The notes: generated by a model from the letters alone, not told the origin. A stretch of DNA of 64,000 bases from an uncultured Alphaproteobacteria bacterium (GCA_937892955.1 CALBKH010000012.1:52427-116426), one strand, 5' to 3'. Numbered from the stretch's first letter, positions 8,789 to 17,586 are shown. Numbers and translations: made by a program.

Positions 8789-10291
8789 TCACTCCACCGA
8801 CAGCGTCACGAAGCGCATTTCGCCTTCGGCGCTGGAGAGCAGCAGCAGCGCCCGCTTGCGGCCGTCCTTCTTGGCGGCCTCGAAGCGCTTGGTGACGTCC
8901 TCGACGCTCTTCACCTCTTCCTGGCCGACCTCGAGCACGACGTCGCCGGCGGCGATCCGCTTCTCGGCGGCGGCGGAGTCGGCGTCGACGTCGGTCACCA
9001 CCAGACCCTTGGAAACACTGTCCTTGATCTTGAACTTGGCGCGCAGCGTCGCGTCGATCGGCGCCAGCGTCAGGCCCGCGACCTTCTGCGTCACCGCCGC
9101 CTTGGTGGCGTCGCTCTTGCCCGGCTTCTCGTTGGCGGCGAGCTTCTCGCCCTCCTCCAGCCGGCCGAGCTGGACGTCGATGGCGACCTCCTTGCCCTTG
9201 CGCAGCACCACCACCTGGACCTTCTTGGAGATCGGCGTGTCGGCGACCATGCGCGGCAGTTCGCGGACGTTCGGGACCTCCTGACCGTCGAACCTGACGA
9301 TCACGTCGCCCGCCTGGATACCCGACTTGTCGGCCGGGCCCTTGTCGGTGACGCCGGCGACCAGCGCGCCCTTCGGCTCCTTCAGCCCCAGGCCCTCGGC
9401 GATGTCGTCGGTGACGCCCTGGATGCGCACGCCGAGCCAGCCACGCCGGGTCTCGCCGAACTCCTTGAGCTGGGCGACGACCGCCGAAGCGGTCTTCGAG
9501 GGCACGGCGAAGCCGATGCCGATCGAGCCGCCGGTCGGCGAGACGATGGCGGTGTTGATGCCGATCACGTCGCCGTACATGTCGAACAGCGGACCGCCGG
9601 AATTGCCCTTGTTGATGGCCGCGTCGGTCTGGATGAAGTTGTCGTAGGGACCGGCGTGGATGTCACGGTTGCGCGCCGACACGATGCCGACCGTCACCGA
9701 GCCGCCGAAGCCGAACGGATTGCCGATCGCCATCACCCAGTCGCCGACCCGCGCCTTGTCGCTGTCGCCGAATTTCACCGCCTTGAGCGGCTTCGTCGGT
9801 TCGACCTTGAGGAGCGCGATGTCGGTTTTCTTGTCGGTGCCGATCAGCTTCGCCTTGAGCTTGGTGCCGTCCGGAAAATTGGCGGTGATCTCGTCGGCGC
9901 CGTCGATGACGTGATTGTTGGTGACGATGTAGCCGTCCGCCCCGATGACGAAGCCGGAACCGAGCGACTGGATCTTGCGCGGCGCGCCGCCGTTCTTGCC
10001 CTGGTTCTTGAAGAACTCGTCGAAGAAGTCCTGGAACGGCGAGCCTTCCGGCGCCTTCGGGATCGGGATGTTGCGCTCCGCCGCCACCGTCTGCGACGTC
10101 GAGATGTTGACCACCGAGTCGAGCAGGCTCTCGGCGAGATCGGCGACCGACGCGGGACCCGCGGCGGTCGGCGGACCGGCCAGCACCGGAACCGTCGTGA
10201 CCGGCGAACCGGCGAGCCCGGCCGCCAGCACCGCGGCGACCGCGAGGCGAGAGAGGGTCCGCGACGAACCGATCTTCGAGAGCGTCTTCAT
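8789..10291 (-). CDS. Do/DegP-type periplasmic serine protease
   Basis: Envelope quality-control protease and chaperone, 500 residues. A signal peptide covers about residues 1-39 (basic start, hydrophobic LAVAAVLAAGLAG). The trypsin-like domain has the complete triad: His127 (TNNHVID), Asp157 (KTDIALL) and Ser231 (GNSGGPL). Two PDZ domains follow at roughly residues 285-375 and 400-500, joined by a Lys/Ala-rich linker. It lies downstream of hflK-hflC-DUF2065 on the same strand, an arrangement that groups membrane proteolysis functions. A start at 10291 places the basic residues at the very beginning of the signal. Confidence 0.94.
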   Translation of the reverse strand: MKTLSKIGSSRTLSRLAVAAVLAAGLAGSPVTTVPVLAGPPTAAGPASVADLAESLLDSVVNISTSQTVAAERNIPIPKAPEGSPFQDFFDEFFKNQGKNGGAPRKIQSLGSGFVIGADGYIVTNNHVIDGADEITANFPDGTKLKAKLIGTDKKTDIALLKVEPTKPLKAVKFGDSDKARVGDWVMAIGNPFGFGGSVTVGIVSARNRDIHAGPYDNFIQTDAAINKGNSGGPLFDMYGDVIGINTAIVSPTGGSIGIGFAVPSKTASAVVAQLKEFGETRRGWLGVRIQGVTDDIAEGLGLKEPKGALVAGVTDKGPADKSGIQAGDVIVRFDGQEVPNVRELPRMVADTPISKKVQVVVLRKGKEVAIDVQLGRLEEGEKLAANEKPGKSDATKAAVTQKVAGLTLAPIDATLRAKFKIKDSVSKGLVVTDVDADSAAAEKRIAAGDVVLEVGQEEVKSVEDVTKRFEAAKKDGRKRALLLLSSAEGEMRFVTLSVE

Positions 10292-10410
10292 CGAGAGTGG
10301 TGTCCTTTCGAGGGAAATGGTCCGCGCGCGGGGAGCCCCGCACGCCGTTCATCTTCGGTCGGATTCGGGCGGAAACGCGGCTTCACGGGTTATATCGCCG
10401 TAATGTGACC

Positions 10411-10614
10411 TCACCCGCGCACCGCCCACACCAGCGCCACGCCGGCGACCAGAGCGGCGAGGCCGCTCCATCGCAGCACGCCGTCGGGGATCTCGCCGAC
10501 CCTCGACAGCATGTCCTTCATGAAGCCGGGCGCGGCGGCGTAGATCGCGCCCTCCAGCGCCAGCACGAGGCCGAGCGCCACCGCGAGGTCGGAGAACCCC
10601 GATCCGGCTTCCAT
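10411..10614 (-). CDS. DUF2065 small membrane protein
   Basis: A 67-residue protein with two hydrophobic stretches (LAVALGLVLALEGAIYAA and the C-terminal LAALVAGVALVWAVRG) separated by a short amphipathic part containing PGFMKDML. This matches DUF2065, a family often found next to hflC. Function unknown. The ATG at 10614 begins only 4 bases after the hflC stop, so it is probably translated from the hflKC message. Confidence 0.85.
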   Translation of the reverse strand: MEAGSGFSDLAVALGLVLALEGAIYAAAPGFMKDMLSRVGEIPDGVLRWSGLAALVAGVALVWAVRG

Positions 10615-10618
10615 CGCC

Positions 10619-11509
10619 TCACTTCTCCGCCGCAGCCTTCGCACCCGACGGATCGGCGAGGAAGCGGAAGAACTCCGAGGTCCGGGGCGACATCAGCAGT
10701 CGCGTGTCACCCGGCTTCATCGCCGTCTCGTAGGCCTGCATCGAGCGGTAGAAGGCGAAGAACTCGGGATCCTTGCCGAAGGATTCGGCGAAGACCTTGA
10801 TCCGTTCCGCGTCACCCGCACCGCGCACGCGCTCGGCGTCACGGCTGGCCTCGGCGAGCAGGACCTCCTTCTCCGCATCGGCCTTCGCCTTGATGCGCTG
10901 GCTCTCTTCCGAGCCCTTGGCGCGCAGCTCGGTCGCCTCGCGCTGACGCTCGGTCTGCATGCGCTGGAACACCGCTTCGGAGTTCTTCTGCGGCAGATCG
11001 GCCCGGCGGATCTTCACGTCGACGATGTCGACGCCGATGCCCTTGGCTTCCGCGTCGACCTGCGACCGGATCTTCTCCATCAGACCGGCACGGTCGTCGC
11101 GCACCACCGAGAAGAAGGTCGCGTCGGCGAGCACGGCGCGCACCGCCGAGAACAGGAAGGTGTTGAGACGCTGATTGCCGCCCTGGACGTTGCGCACACC
11201 CTGGTAGAACTGCACCGGATCGGTGATGCGATAGCGGGCGAAGGCGTCGACCACCAGACGCTTCTTGTCCGAGGCGATCAGTTCCTGCGGCTCGAGATCG
11301 ATGTCGAGGATGCGCTTGTCGAGATACTCGACGTTCTGGATGAACGGCACCTTGAAGTAGATGCCCGGCTCCACCACCGCCCGCTTCACCTGACCGAACT
11401 GCAGGACGAGCGCCTGATTGGTCGGCGAGACGATGTAGGCGGCGCCGGAGGCGACGACGAGGACGGCGGCGACGAGCACGCCGACGAAACCGAGAATGCC
11501 GGTCTTCAT
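10619..11509 (-). CDS. hflC: HflC, SPFH/band-7 modulator of FtsH
   Basis: Membrane-anchored, periplasm-facing partner of HflK; the complex surrounds and restrains the FtsH protease. The product has 296 residues, one N-terminal transmembrane helix (GFVGVLVAAVLVVASGAAYIV), a band-7 domain with ALVLQFGQVKR, and a long charged coiled-coil segment after residue ~170. Its ATG overlaps the hflK stop in the sequence ATGA, indicating translational coupling. Confidence 0.95.
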   Translation of the reverse strand: MKTGILGFVGVLVAAVLVVASGAAYIVSPTNQALVLQFGQVKRAVVEPGIYFKVPFIQNVEYLDKRILDIDLEPQELIASDKKRLVVDAFARYRITDPVQFYQGVRNVQGGNQRLNTFLFSAVRAVLADATFFSVVRDDRAGLMEKIRSQVDAEAKGIGVDIVDVKIRRADLPQKNSEAVFQRMQTERQREATELRAKGSEESQRIKAKADAEKEVLLAEASRDAERVRGAGDAERIKVFAESFGKDPEFFAFYRSMQAYETAMKPGDTRLLMSPRTSEFFRFLADPSGAKAAAEK

Positions 11510-12657
11510 GGCGTGGCTCCACTCTTGGTCCGGGGACTACGGGTCAACTGATCGAGCGGCAGGTAGGGCTGGATGCCGCCCTCGCCCCGACCCTGATCGA
11601 CCAGCACCTTGTCGACGCCGCCGAGCACGCGCTCCATCGTCTCGAGGTAGAGACGCTCGCGGGTGACCTCGGGGGCGTGCTTGTATTCTTCCAGCACCTT
11701 GGCGAAGCGATCGGCCTGACCGCGCGCCTCCTCCACCGTGCGCTGGCGATAGGCCTGCGCCTGGGCGGTGATCGCCGCCGCCTGACCACGCGCTTCCGGC
11801 ACGATGCGGTTGGCGTAGGTCTGGGCTTCGTTCTGCAGACGCTCGGCGTCGATGCGCGCCGCCTGGACGTCGCGGAAGGCGTCGATGACCTGGGTCGGCG
11901 GGTTGACCCGGTACATGTTGACGAGGCGCACCTCGACCCCCGACTTGTAGTCGTCGAGCGTCTTCTGCATCAGCACGCGCACGTCGTTCTCGATGCGGCG
12001 CTGGTTCTCGGTGAGGATCATCTCGATCGAGTTCTTGCCGATGATCTCGCGCATGGCGCTCTCGGCCACCGCCTTCACCGTCGCTTCCGGATACTGGATG
12101 TTGAACAGGAAGGCGGCCGCGTCCTTGACGTTCCACTGCACCTTGAACGACACGTCGACCATGTTCTCGTCGCCGGTCAGCATCAGGCTCTCGTCGGGGA
12201 TGTCGCGCCCCGGAACGCCGCGCGCCGTGTCGAAGTCGCGCTGGCCGACCGAGATTTCGCGCACCGCCAGGACCTTGGGCGTGTAGACCTGACCGAGCGG
12301 ATAGGGAACGTTGTAGTTGAGGCCCGGGGTGGTCTGCGACGTCACCCGTCCGAGCACCAACTCGACGCCGAGTTCATCGGGCTCGACCCGATAGAAGCCG
12401 GTGAGGAGCCACAGCGCCACGGCGCCGACCGCCACCAGCGCCAACCCCTTGCCGCCGAGCCCGGCGATACCGCCACCGCCGCCCGAACCGCCGCCACCGG
12501 GCAACCAGTCCTTCAGCTTCTCCTGGCTGCGGCGCAGCAGTTCCTCGAGATCCGGCGGCTGATTGCCACCACCGGAGGGGCCGCGCGGCGGCTGACCCCA
12601 AGGGCCGCCACCGCCGCCCTTCCATCCGCCACCGCCGTTCTGGTTGCTCCAGGGCAT
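11506..12657 (-). CDS. hflK: HflK, SPFH/band-7 modulator of FtsH
   Basis: Partner of HflC in the FtsH regulator complex. 383 residues. The N-terminal ~60 residues are rich in Gly, Pro and Trp (MPWSNQNGGGGWKGGGGGPW) and cytoplasmic, as in other HflK proteins; one transmembrane helix follows (LALVAVGAVALWLLTGFYRV), then the band-7 domain (EPDELGVELVLGRV) and a long coiled coil. First gene of hflK-hflC-DUF2065. The 181-bp gap upstream holds no gene. Confidence 0.95.
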   Translation of the reverse strand: MPWSNQNGGGGWKGGGGGPWGQPPRGPSGGGNQPPDLEELLRRSQEKLKDWLPGGGGSGGGGGIAGLGGKGLALVAVGAVALWLLTGFYRVEPDELGVELVLGRVTSQTTPGLNYNVPYPLGQVYTPKVLAVREISVGQRDFDTARGVPGRDIPDESLMLTGDENMVDVSFKVQWNVKDAAAFLFNIQYPEATVKAVAESAMREIIGKNSIEMILTENQRRIENDVRVLMQKTLDDYKSGVEVRLVNMYRVNPPTQVIDAFRDVQAARIDAERLQNEAQTYANRIVPEARGQAAAITAQAQAYRQRTVEEARGQADRFAKVLEEYKHAPEVTRERLYLETMERVLGGVDKVLVDQGRGEGGIQPYLPLDQLTRSPRTKSGATP

Positions 12658-12838
12658 GTCGTATCCTTGTCCTGATCAGGTCCGACACCTCGCGCGACGC
12701 GCGGACGACACCTCGCCCTCCCCGTCACGCCTCCCGGCGTCGAAGCACACCAGATGTATAGGTATCCACCGGAGGGGTTTCAACGGAAGGCGGACCGGTT
12801 TCGCCGCGAGGTCGTCGAGTTCGGTGAACGGAACCGCC

Positions 12839-13363
12839 TCACCGCCGCTTCAACGTGACGAAGTCGAAGTCCGCCTCGTCCTTTTCCGTCCGTTCGCCGG
12901 GAACCCGCGCCACCTCGACCCATTCCGACGTGGCGAGTTCGGGGAAGAGCACGGCGCCCGCCGGATCCGGGGCGAGCTTCACCTCGGTCAGTTCGACCCG
13001 ATCGGTGAAGCGCAGCGCCTGGGCGTAGACGTCGCCGCCGCCGACGAGCGCGATCCCCGCCGCACCCATCTCGCGTACGATCCGAGCGCCCTGCGCCAGC
13101 GCCGCCTCGAGCGACGCCGCGACGACCACACCGTCGACCGAGAACCCCCCGTCGCGCGTCACCACGATGTTGGCGCGGCCGGGGAGCGGCTTGCCGATCG
13201 AGGCGAAGGTCCGCCGACCCATGACGATCGGGCAGCCCATGGTCAGCCGCTTGAAGTGTTTCAGATCCGAAGAGATCCGCCACGGCAACTGGTTGTCGCG
13301 GCCGATCACCCGGTTCGTCGCCGCCGCCACCACCGCGAAGACCTCGACCCCGTCGAAACTCAT
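12839..13363 (-). CDS. folA: Dihydrofolate reductase
   Basis: Reduces dihydrofolate with NADPH, regenerating the cofactor oxidised by thymidylate synthase. 174 residues. The sequence NRVIGRDNQLPWRISSDLKH contains the substrate loop and the catalytic acid Asp33; VMGRRTFASIGKPLPGR is the NADPH-binding region; GGGDVYAQAL is the conserved Gly-Gly turn. Its ATG overlaps the stop of the preceding GNAT gene by 4 bases. With thyA two genes upstream on the same strand this is the common thyA-folA pairing, here with a GNAT gene between. Confidence 0.95.
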   Translation of the reverse strand: MSFDGVEVFAVVAAATNRVIGRDNQLPWRISSDLKHFKRLTMGCPIVMGRRTFASIGKPLPGRANIVVTRDGGFSVDGVVVAASLEAALAQGARIVREMGAAGIALVGGGDVYAQALRFTDRVELTEVKLAPDPAGAVLFPELATSEWVEVARVPGERTEKDEADFDFVTLKRR

Positions 13364-13842
13364 CGCCCCCCTCCGAGCTTTTCCAGCGCCGCGCCGGTGA
13401 GCCCCATCGCCCGCCATTCGTCGCGCATCACCGCGCCGAGCGAGCGGTAGAAGGCGATCGCCGGCGCGTTCCAGTCGAGCACCGCCCAATGCAGCCGTCC
13501 GAGCCCCTCGTCGCGACAGCGCCTCGCCAGATGGACGACGAGCGCCTTGCCGACGCCGTGGCCGCGCGCCTCCGGCAGGACGAAGAGATCCTCGATGTAG
13601 ATCCCCGCCGCGCCCTGGAAGGTCGAGTAGGAGTGGAACCACAACGCGAAGCCGACCGCCACGCCATCGACCTCGGCGAGGTCGCAGAAGACGCGCGGCG
13701 CCGGCCCGAACAGCGCCCGATCGAGTGCCGCCTCGGTCGCCGCTACCGCATGGGAGAGGTCCTCGTAGGCCGCCAATGCCTTGACGAAGGAGAGAACGAG
13801 CCCCGCCTCGCCGGGGCGCGCCGAACGGATCGCGACCGTCAT
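13360..13842 (-). CDS. GNAT acetyltransferase, diamine acetyltransferase-like
   Basis: A 160-residue GNAT protein. The acetyl-CoA site is LPEARGHGVGKALVVHLAR, and the preceding GIYIEDLFV together with the later LDWNAPAIAFYRSLGA resemble the spermine/spermidine and thialysine acetyltransferase branch. The substrate is an inference from similarity only. It lies between thyA and folA: 10 bp after the thyA stop and overlapping folA by 4 bp, so it belongs to their operon. Confidence 0.85.
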   Translation of the reverse strand: MTVAIRSARPGEAGLVLSFVKALAAYEDLSHAVAATEAALDRALFGPAPRVFCDLAEVDGVAVGFALWFHSYSTFQGAAGIYIEDLFVLPEARGHGVGKALVVHLARRCRDEGLGRLHWAVLDWNAPAIAFYRSLGAVMRDEWRAMGLTGAALEKLGGGR

Positions 13843-13852
13843 CGCCCGCTCC

Positions 13853-14647
13853 TCAGACCGCCACCGGCGCCTTGATGTGCGGGTGCGGGTCGTAGTCGAC
13901 CAGCTCGAAATGCTCGTAGCGGAAGTCGAAGATCGAGGTCACGGACGGATCGATCCGCATCCGCGGAAGCCGCCGCGGCTCACGCGACAGCTGCAACTCG
14001 GTCTGCTCCATGTGGTTCAGATAGAGATGCGCGTCGCCGAAGGAATGGACGAAGTCGCCCGGTTCGAGCCCCGTCGCCTGCGCCATCATCATCGTGAGGA
14101 GCGCATAGGAGGCGATGTTGAACGGCACCCCGAGGAAGACGTCGGCCGAGCGCTGGTAGAGCTGGCAGGAGAGCCGTCCTTCGGCGACGTAGAACTGGAA
14201 CAACAGGTGACAGGGCGGCAGCTTCATGCGCGGAATGTCGGCCGGGTTCCAGGCCGAGACGATGAGACGCCGGCTGTCGGGATTGCGCTTGATCTCGGCC
14301 TCGACCCAGGCGATCTGGTCGATCGTCTCGCCGTTCGCCGCCGGCCACGAGCGCCACTGGTGGCCGTAGACCGGGCCGAGGTCGCCGTTTTCGTCGGCCC
14401 ACTCGTCCCAGATCGAAACGCCGTTGTCCTTCAGATACTTGATATTGGTATCGCCACGCAGGAACCACAACAGCTCGACGATGATCGAGCGCAGGTGCAG
14501 CTTCTTGGTGGTCATGGCCGGGAAGCCCTGCGCGAGGTCGAAACGCATCTGATGGCCGAAGACCGAGCGCGTGCCGGTACCGGTGCGGTCGGTCTTGGTG
14601 ACGCCCTCGTCGCGGATGCGGCGCATCAGATCGAGATATTGCTGCAT
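13853..14647 (-). CDS. thyA: Thymidylate synthase
   Basis: Methylates dUMP to dTMP using methylene-tetrahydrofolate. 264 residues, the same length as the E. coli enzyme. Catalytic Cys146 is in PPCHLLFQFYV; RTGTGT near residue 21 binds the phosphate; DVFLGVPFNIASYALL and HLYLNHMEQ are conserved active-site blocks. ATG at 14647. The 570-bp region upstream holds one long inverted repeat element and two side-by-side palindromes, and no gene. Confidence 0.97.
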   Translation of the reverse strand: MQQYLDLMRRIRDEGVTKTDRTGTGTRSVFGHQMRFDLAQGFPAMTTKKLHLRSIIVELLWFLRGDTNIKYLKDNGVSIWDEWADENGDLGPVYGHQWRSWPAANGETIDQIAWVEAEIKRNPDSRRLIVSAWNPADIPRMKLPPCHLLFQFYVAEGRLSCQLYQRSADVFLGVPFNIASYALLTMMMAQATGLEPGDFVHSFGDAHLYLNHMEQTELQLSREPRRLPRMRIDPSVTSIFDFRYEHFELVDYDPHPHIKAPVAV

Positions 14648-14776
14648 GGAACGACCTCTGGCGCGAATCGCCCGACGAATGAACAGTGAGCGTCGGACGG
14701 ACCGACAGGCGACGCAACGATCCCTGGTTCGCCCGATCGCGACGCGCGCCTTCTTGTGGCGCCCGAGCCCCCCGCC

Positions 14777-14929
14777 CCTTCTCCCCTTGCGGGAGAAGGT
14801 GGCCCGAAGGGCCGGCTGAGGGGACGCCGCGGAGCGGCGACCGGGGGGAACCACCTATGCCGAAGTCGGAGGCGAGGTCCAGCCCCCTCATCCGCCCTTG
14901 GGGCACCTTCTCCCGCGGGGGGGAGAAGG
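14777..14929. repeat. ~153-bp inverted-repeat element (family 2, copy 1)
   Basis: Both ends carry the same hairpin in opposite orientation: CCTTCTCCCCTTGCGGGAG at the left and its mirror, CACCTTCTCCCGCGGGGG(GG)GAGAAGG, at the right. Between them are CCCGAAGGGC, GCCGCGGAGCGGCG and CCCCTCATCCGCC. The same plan recurs at 50981 and 60700. Confidence 0.8.
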
Positions 14930-15022
14930 CGATCCCGATCGACGGCCCATCGTCCCACACGACCATGTTCGCGAGATACCGCCGCACGACACCTCGCGCC
15001 CCTCTCGCGCCACGATGACGTC

Positions 15023-15100
15023 CTAGTGGAACGAATTCGACATTCGAATTCCGCTGCCGCACGGGTCGCGTTCGAATGTCGAATTCGAAAGTTCCACTAG
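15023..15100. repeat. CTAGTGG-bounded palindrome, first of a pair
   Basis: A 78-bp inverted repeat: outer arms CTAGTGGAAC/GTTCCACTAG, inner arms AATTCGACATTCGAA/TTCGAATGTCGAATT, and a 22-base loop. The palindrome at 15114 has the same design with different stem bases. It probably belongs to a dispersed family of non-autonomous palindromic elements. Confidence 0.75.
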
Positions 15101-15113
15101 AAACATAAGCTTG

Positions 15114-15190
15114 CTAGTGGTCCTCATGACTCCGACATTCGCACGACGAGGCTTCCACAGGGGATGCGAATGTCGGAGTCGGACCACTAG
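15114..15190. repeat. CTAGTGG-bounded palindrome, second of a pair
   Basis: A 77-bp inverted repeat 13 bp after the first one: outer arms CTAGTGGTCC/GGACCACTAG, inner arms GACTCCGACATTCGCA/TGCGAATGTCGGAGTC, and a 21-base loop. The shared parts with the first palindrome are the CTAGTGG ends and CGACATTCG in the inner arm; the other stem bases differ but remain paired. Confidence 0.75.
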
Positions 15191-15219
15191 CGCTCGCCGA
15201 CGGAAAAGAGGAGCCCCCG

Positions 15220-15600
15220 ATGCGTCTCGCTCACGTCGCCCTGTGGACCACCGATCTCGATGCCGCCGCCCGCTTCTGGGCCGAGCATTTCGCCGCCGAG
15301 ATCGGCGAGACCTACGTCTCGAAGAACCGCCCCGGCTTCTGTTCGCGCTTCGCCCACCTGCCCGACGGCACGGCGCTCGAACTGATGTCCGGCCCCTGGC
15401 TCGAAGGCGACGCGAGCGGCGAGCGCCCCGGCTGGGCCCACTTGGCGATCTCGCTCGGCTCGGCCGCGGCGGTCGACGCCGCCGCCCGCCGTTTCGCCGA
15501 CCAGGGCCTCCTCGTCTCCGGCCCGCGGCACACCGGCGACGGCTTCTACGAGGCGGTCGTCCGCGGCCCCGACGGCGCGCTGATCGAGATCACTTCTTGA
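15220..15600 (+). CDS. VOC-fold (glyoxalase-like) protein
   Basis: 126 residues with the paired beta-alpha-beta-beta-beta halves of the vicinal oxygen chelate fold: MRLAHVALWTTDLDAAARFW starts the first half and GWAHLAISLGS the second. Candidate metal ligands are His5, Glu55 (ALELMSG), His74 (WAHLAIS) and the Glu in LIEITS, at glyoxalase positions. Could be a lactoylglutathione-lyase-like enzyme or a resistance protein; the substrate is unknown. ATG at 15220 follows AGAGGAG. It is preceded by the two palindromes. Confidence 0.8.
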   Translation: MRLAHVALWTTDLDAAARFWAEHFAAEIGETYVSKNRPGFCSRFAHLPDGTALELMSGPWLEGDASGERPGWAHLAISLGSAAAVDAAARRFADQGLLVSGPRHTGDGFYEAVVRGPDGALIEITS

Positions 15601-15619
15601 GACCTTCGCGCCTGCCGGA

Positions 15620-16084
15620 TCATCCGGCCACGACCACCTTGCTCATGTGGACGACCACCCCGCCGCGAAACGCCTCCTCGCGATCCACCGAATACCCCGC
15701 CGCCGCGTAGAACCGCAGGTTCTCGCCGAAGCGCGCATTGGTGTAGAGGGCCAGCCGCGTCCGCCCGAGATCGCGGGTCACCGCTTCCGCCCGGGCGAGC
15801 ATCCGCCGGCCCAGCCCTCGGCCGGCGCGATCCGGATCGATCGCCAGGTTCTCGAGCAGCACCCGCCCGTCCTCGACGACGAGATGGGCCACGCCGACGA
15901 TCGTCCCGTCGATCTCCATCACCTCGACCCGGTCGTCGCGGATCGCCGCCGCCTGATCGAAACCCATCGGCAGCGGCTCACGGCCGATCGCCGGCACCCA
16001 CTTCGCATAGGCCCGCCGCGTCAGGTCCCGCACCGCCTCGGCATCCGCGGCGATCGCCGGCCGGATCGTGACGCCGTCGCTCAC
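15620..16084 (-). CDS. GNAT family N-acetyltransferase
   Basis: 154 residues; RP-x-IAADAEAVRDLTRRAY at the start and LAIDPDRAGRGLGRRMLA for the acetyl-CoA loop identify the fold, and the tail NLRFYAAAGYSV is the usual last helix/strand. It starts at a GTG (16084) that overlaps the end of the LysR-type gene, so the two are translationally coupled. The substrate is unknown. Confidence 0.85.
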   Translation of the reverse strand: MSDGVTIRPAIAADAEAVRDLTRRAYAKWVPAIGREPLPMGFDQAAAIRDDRVEVMEIDGTIVGVAHLVVEDGRVLLENLAIDPDRAGRGLGRRMLARAEAVTRDLGRTRLALYTNARFGENLRFYAAAGYSVDREEAFRGGVVVHMSKVVVAG

Positions 16085-17022
16085 TCCGCCGCCTCGCGGT
16101 CGGCCCAGGTCGCCTCGCTCTGGAAGCTCTGGACGATGTGGCCGGAGAGCGCCTCCATCGCCGCCCCGGTCGCCCGCGCCGCGGCCAGGAGCTGGATCTC
16201 GTAGTGGCCGATCGCCGGCAGCAGCCGCTCGTCGATCGGCACCAGCTCGCCCGAGATGACGCTCTTCGGCAGCGGCGCCACCGCGAGGTCGGCGAGCACC
16301 GCGGCGATCTGGCCGACGTAGTGCTGGCTCGAATAGGCGACGCGGTAGGGAATGCCCTCCTTGTCGAGCCGGGTCAGCGCGAGCGAACGCCACGAACAGG
16401 TGGTGCCGGAGACGGCGAGCGGCAGCGGCCGCTTCAGATGGGCCTCGCCGTAGCGCGCCCCCGCCCACACCAGCCGCTCGCGATGGACGATGGTCCCGGT
16501 GCCGGGAATGCCGCAACCGAGCCCGACGCTGACCAGCGCCAGGTCCACCTCGCCTTCGTCGAGCAGGCGCACCAGAGCGCGGCTCGGCTGACAGACGACG
16601 TCGACCTGGACGTGCGGATGGCTCGCCGCGAAACGCGCCAGAATGGTCGGCAGAAACTTGGTGGCGTAGTCGTCGGGCGTGCCGAGACGGACGACGCCGC
16701 GCGTGTCGGCGCAGCGGAAACGGGCGAGCGCCTCGTCGTTGAGCTGCATCATCCGCCGCGCGTAACCGACGAGATCGTCGCCCGCCGGGGTCAACACCAC
16801 GCCGCGCCCGTCCTTGGCGAAGATCGGCCGCCCGACGATCTCCTCGAGCCGCTTCATCTGCATCGACACCGCCGAAGGCGTGCGGAACACCGCCTGCGCA
16901 GCACGGCTGAACGACCCGGTCTGCTGCACGGCGAGGAGCGTGCGCAGAAGATCGATCTCCAGCACCGCGCTGCCGCCGGAGAAGGGCGACCCGCAGTCGT
17001 CGCCGTCGCACACATCGCTCAT
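16081..17022 (-). CDS. LysR family transcriptional regulator
   Basis: 313 residues. The helix-turn-helix at about residues 20-80 reads LLRTLLAVQQTGSFSRAAQ then TPSAVSMQMKRLEE, typical of LysR; the C-terminal two-lobed inducer-binding domain follows. A Cys-rich extreme N terminus (CDGDDCGS) precedes the HTH. The start at 17022 is the best ATG; earlier in-frame starts exist. The near-perfect palindrome 65-80 bp upstream is a probable binding site. It is coupled to the GNAT gene downstream. Confidence 0.9.
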   Translation of the reverse strand: MSDVCDGDDCGSPFSGGSAVLEIDLLRTLLAVQQTGSFSRAAQAVFRTPSAVSMQMKRLEEIVGRPIFAKDGRGVVLTPAGDDLVGYARRMMQLNDEALARFRCADTRGVVRLGTPDDYATKFLPTILARFAASHPHVQVDVVCQPSRALVRLLDEGEVDLALVSVGLGCGIPGTGTIVHRERLVWAGARYGEAHLKRPLPLAVSGTTCSWRSLALTRLDKEGIPYRVAYSSQHYVGQIAAVLADLAVAPLPKSVISGELVPIDERLLPAIGHYEIQLLAAARATGAAMEALSGHIVQSFQSEATWADREAAE

Positions 17023-17086
17023 GGAGGCCACTCCGAGGCACGGCCATATGATCAGCCGCATTGAAGAGCATCTTTAGTTCTTTTCG

Positions 17087-17104
17087 TTTGATTGATCAAT
17101 CGAA
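17087..17104. promoter_or_regulatory. Palindrome upstream of the LysR-type gene
   Basis: TTTGATTGATCAATCGAA contains a perfect 12-bp palindrome GATTGATCAATC, and 16 of 18 positions pair. The T-N11-A shape and the distance of ~65-80 bp from the lysR start fit a LysR-type recognition site. It also lies 110 bp upstream of the divergent DUF1127 gene and could control that too. Confidence 0.5.
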
Positions 17105-17213
17105 GGTCCGCATCCTCCACCCTCGAAGACGCCCTCTTCGCTTCACGAACCGATCGAAATCGCGTGATCGCGCCCCTCGTCCCCGGCGCTGTCGCGAACG
17201 GGAGAGATGTGCC

Positions 17214-17525
17214 ATGCGCGACGCGGCTCTGATGATCGCCTCTCTCGGCGACGACTTCGCCCCCTCCCCGGCCGAGCGCCTCGTCGCGGCGCTCCGTCGT
17301 GCAGTCGCGTCGGCGCGCCGCTCTCGGCTGGCGCGCCGGCACCTGCGCCACCTGCGTCGTCTCGACGCCCGCCTCCTCGACGATCTCGGCCTCGCGCCGG
17401 AAGATCTCGCCGCGCTCGAGCCCGGTATGACGGCGCTCGTGGCCTCTCGCCGGCTGGCCGAGGCGGCGGCGCGCCGTCTCGCCGCGGCGCACCGCGACGA
17501 GCGTTGGATGCGGATCGAGCGGTGA
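17214..17525 (+). CDS. DUF1127-containing small basic protein
   Basis: 103 residues, very rich in Arg, Ala and Leu. The central part RRHLRHLRRLDARLLDDLGL is the DUF1127 (YjiS-like) motif, after which the protein continues for another ~40 residues. Proteins of this family in alphaproteobacteria have been linked to RNA and phosphate or carbon metabolism, but no precise role is assigned here. ATG at 17214 follows GGGAGAG. It is divergent from the LysR-type gene. Confidence 0.75.
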   Translation: MRDAALMIASLGDDFAPSPAERLVAALRRAVASARRSRLARRHLRHLRRLDARLLDDLGLAPEDLAALEPGMTALVASRRLAEAAARRLAAAHRDERWMRIER

Positions 17526-17586
17526 TCTCGGTGGGGATTTCCATCGGGGTCTTTTATCCGGCCCCGGCCTCGCCTATATTGGCTCC

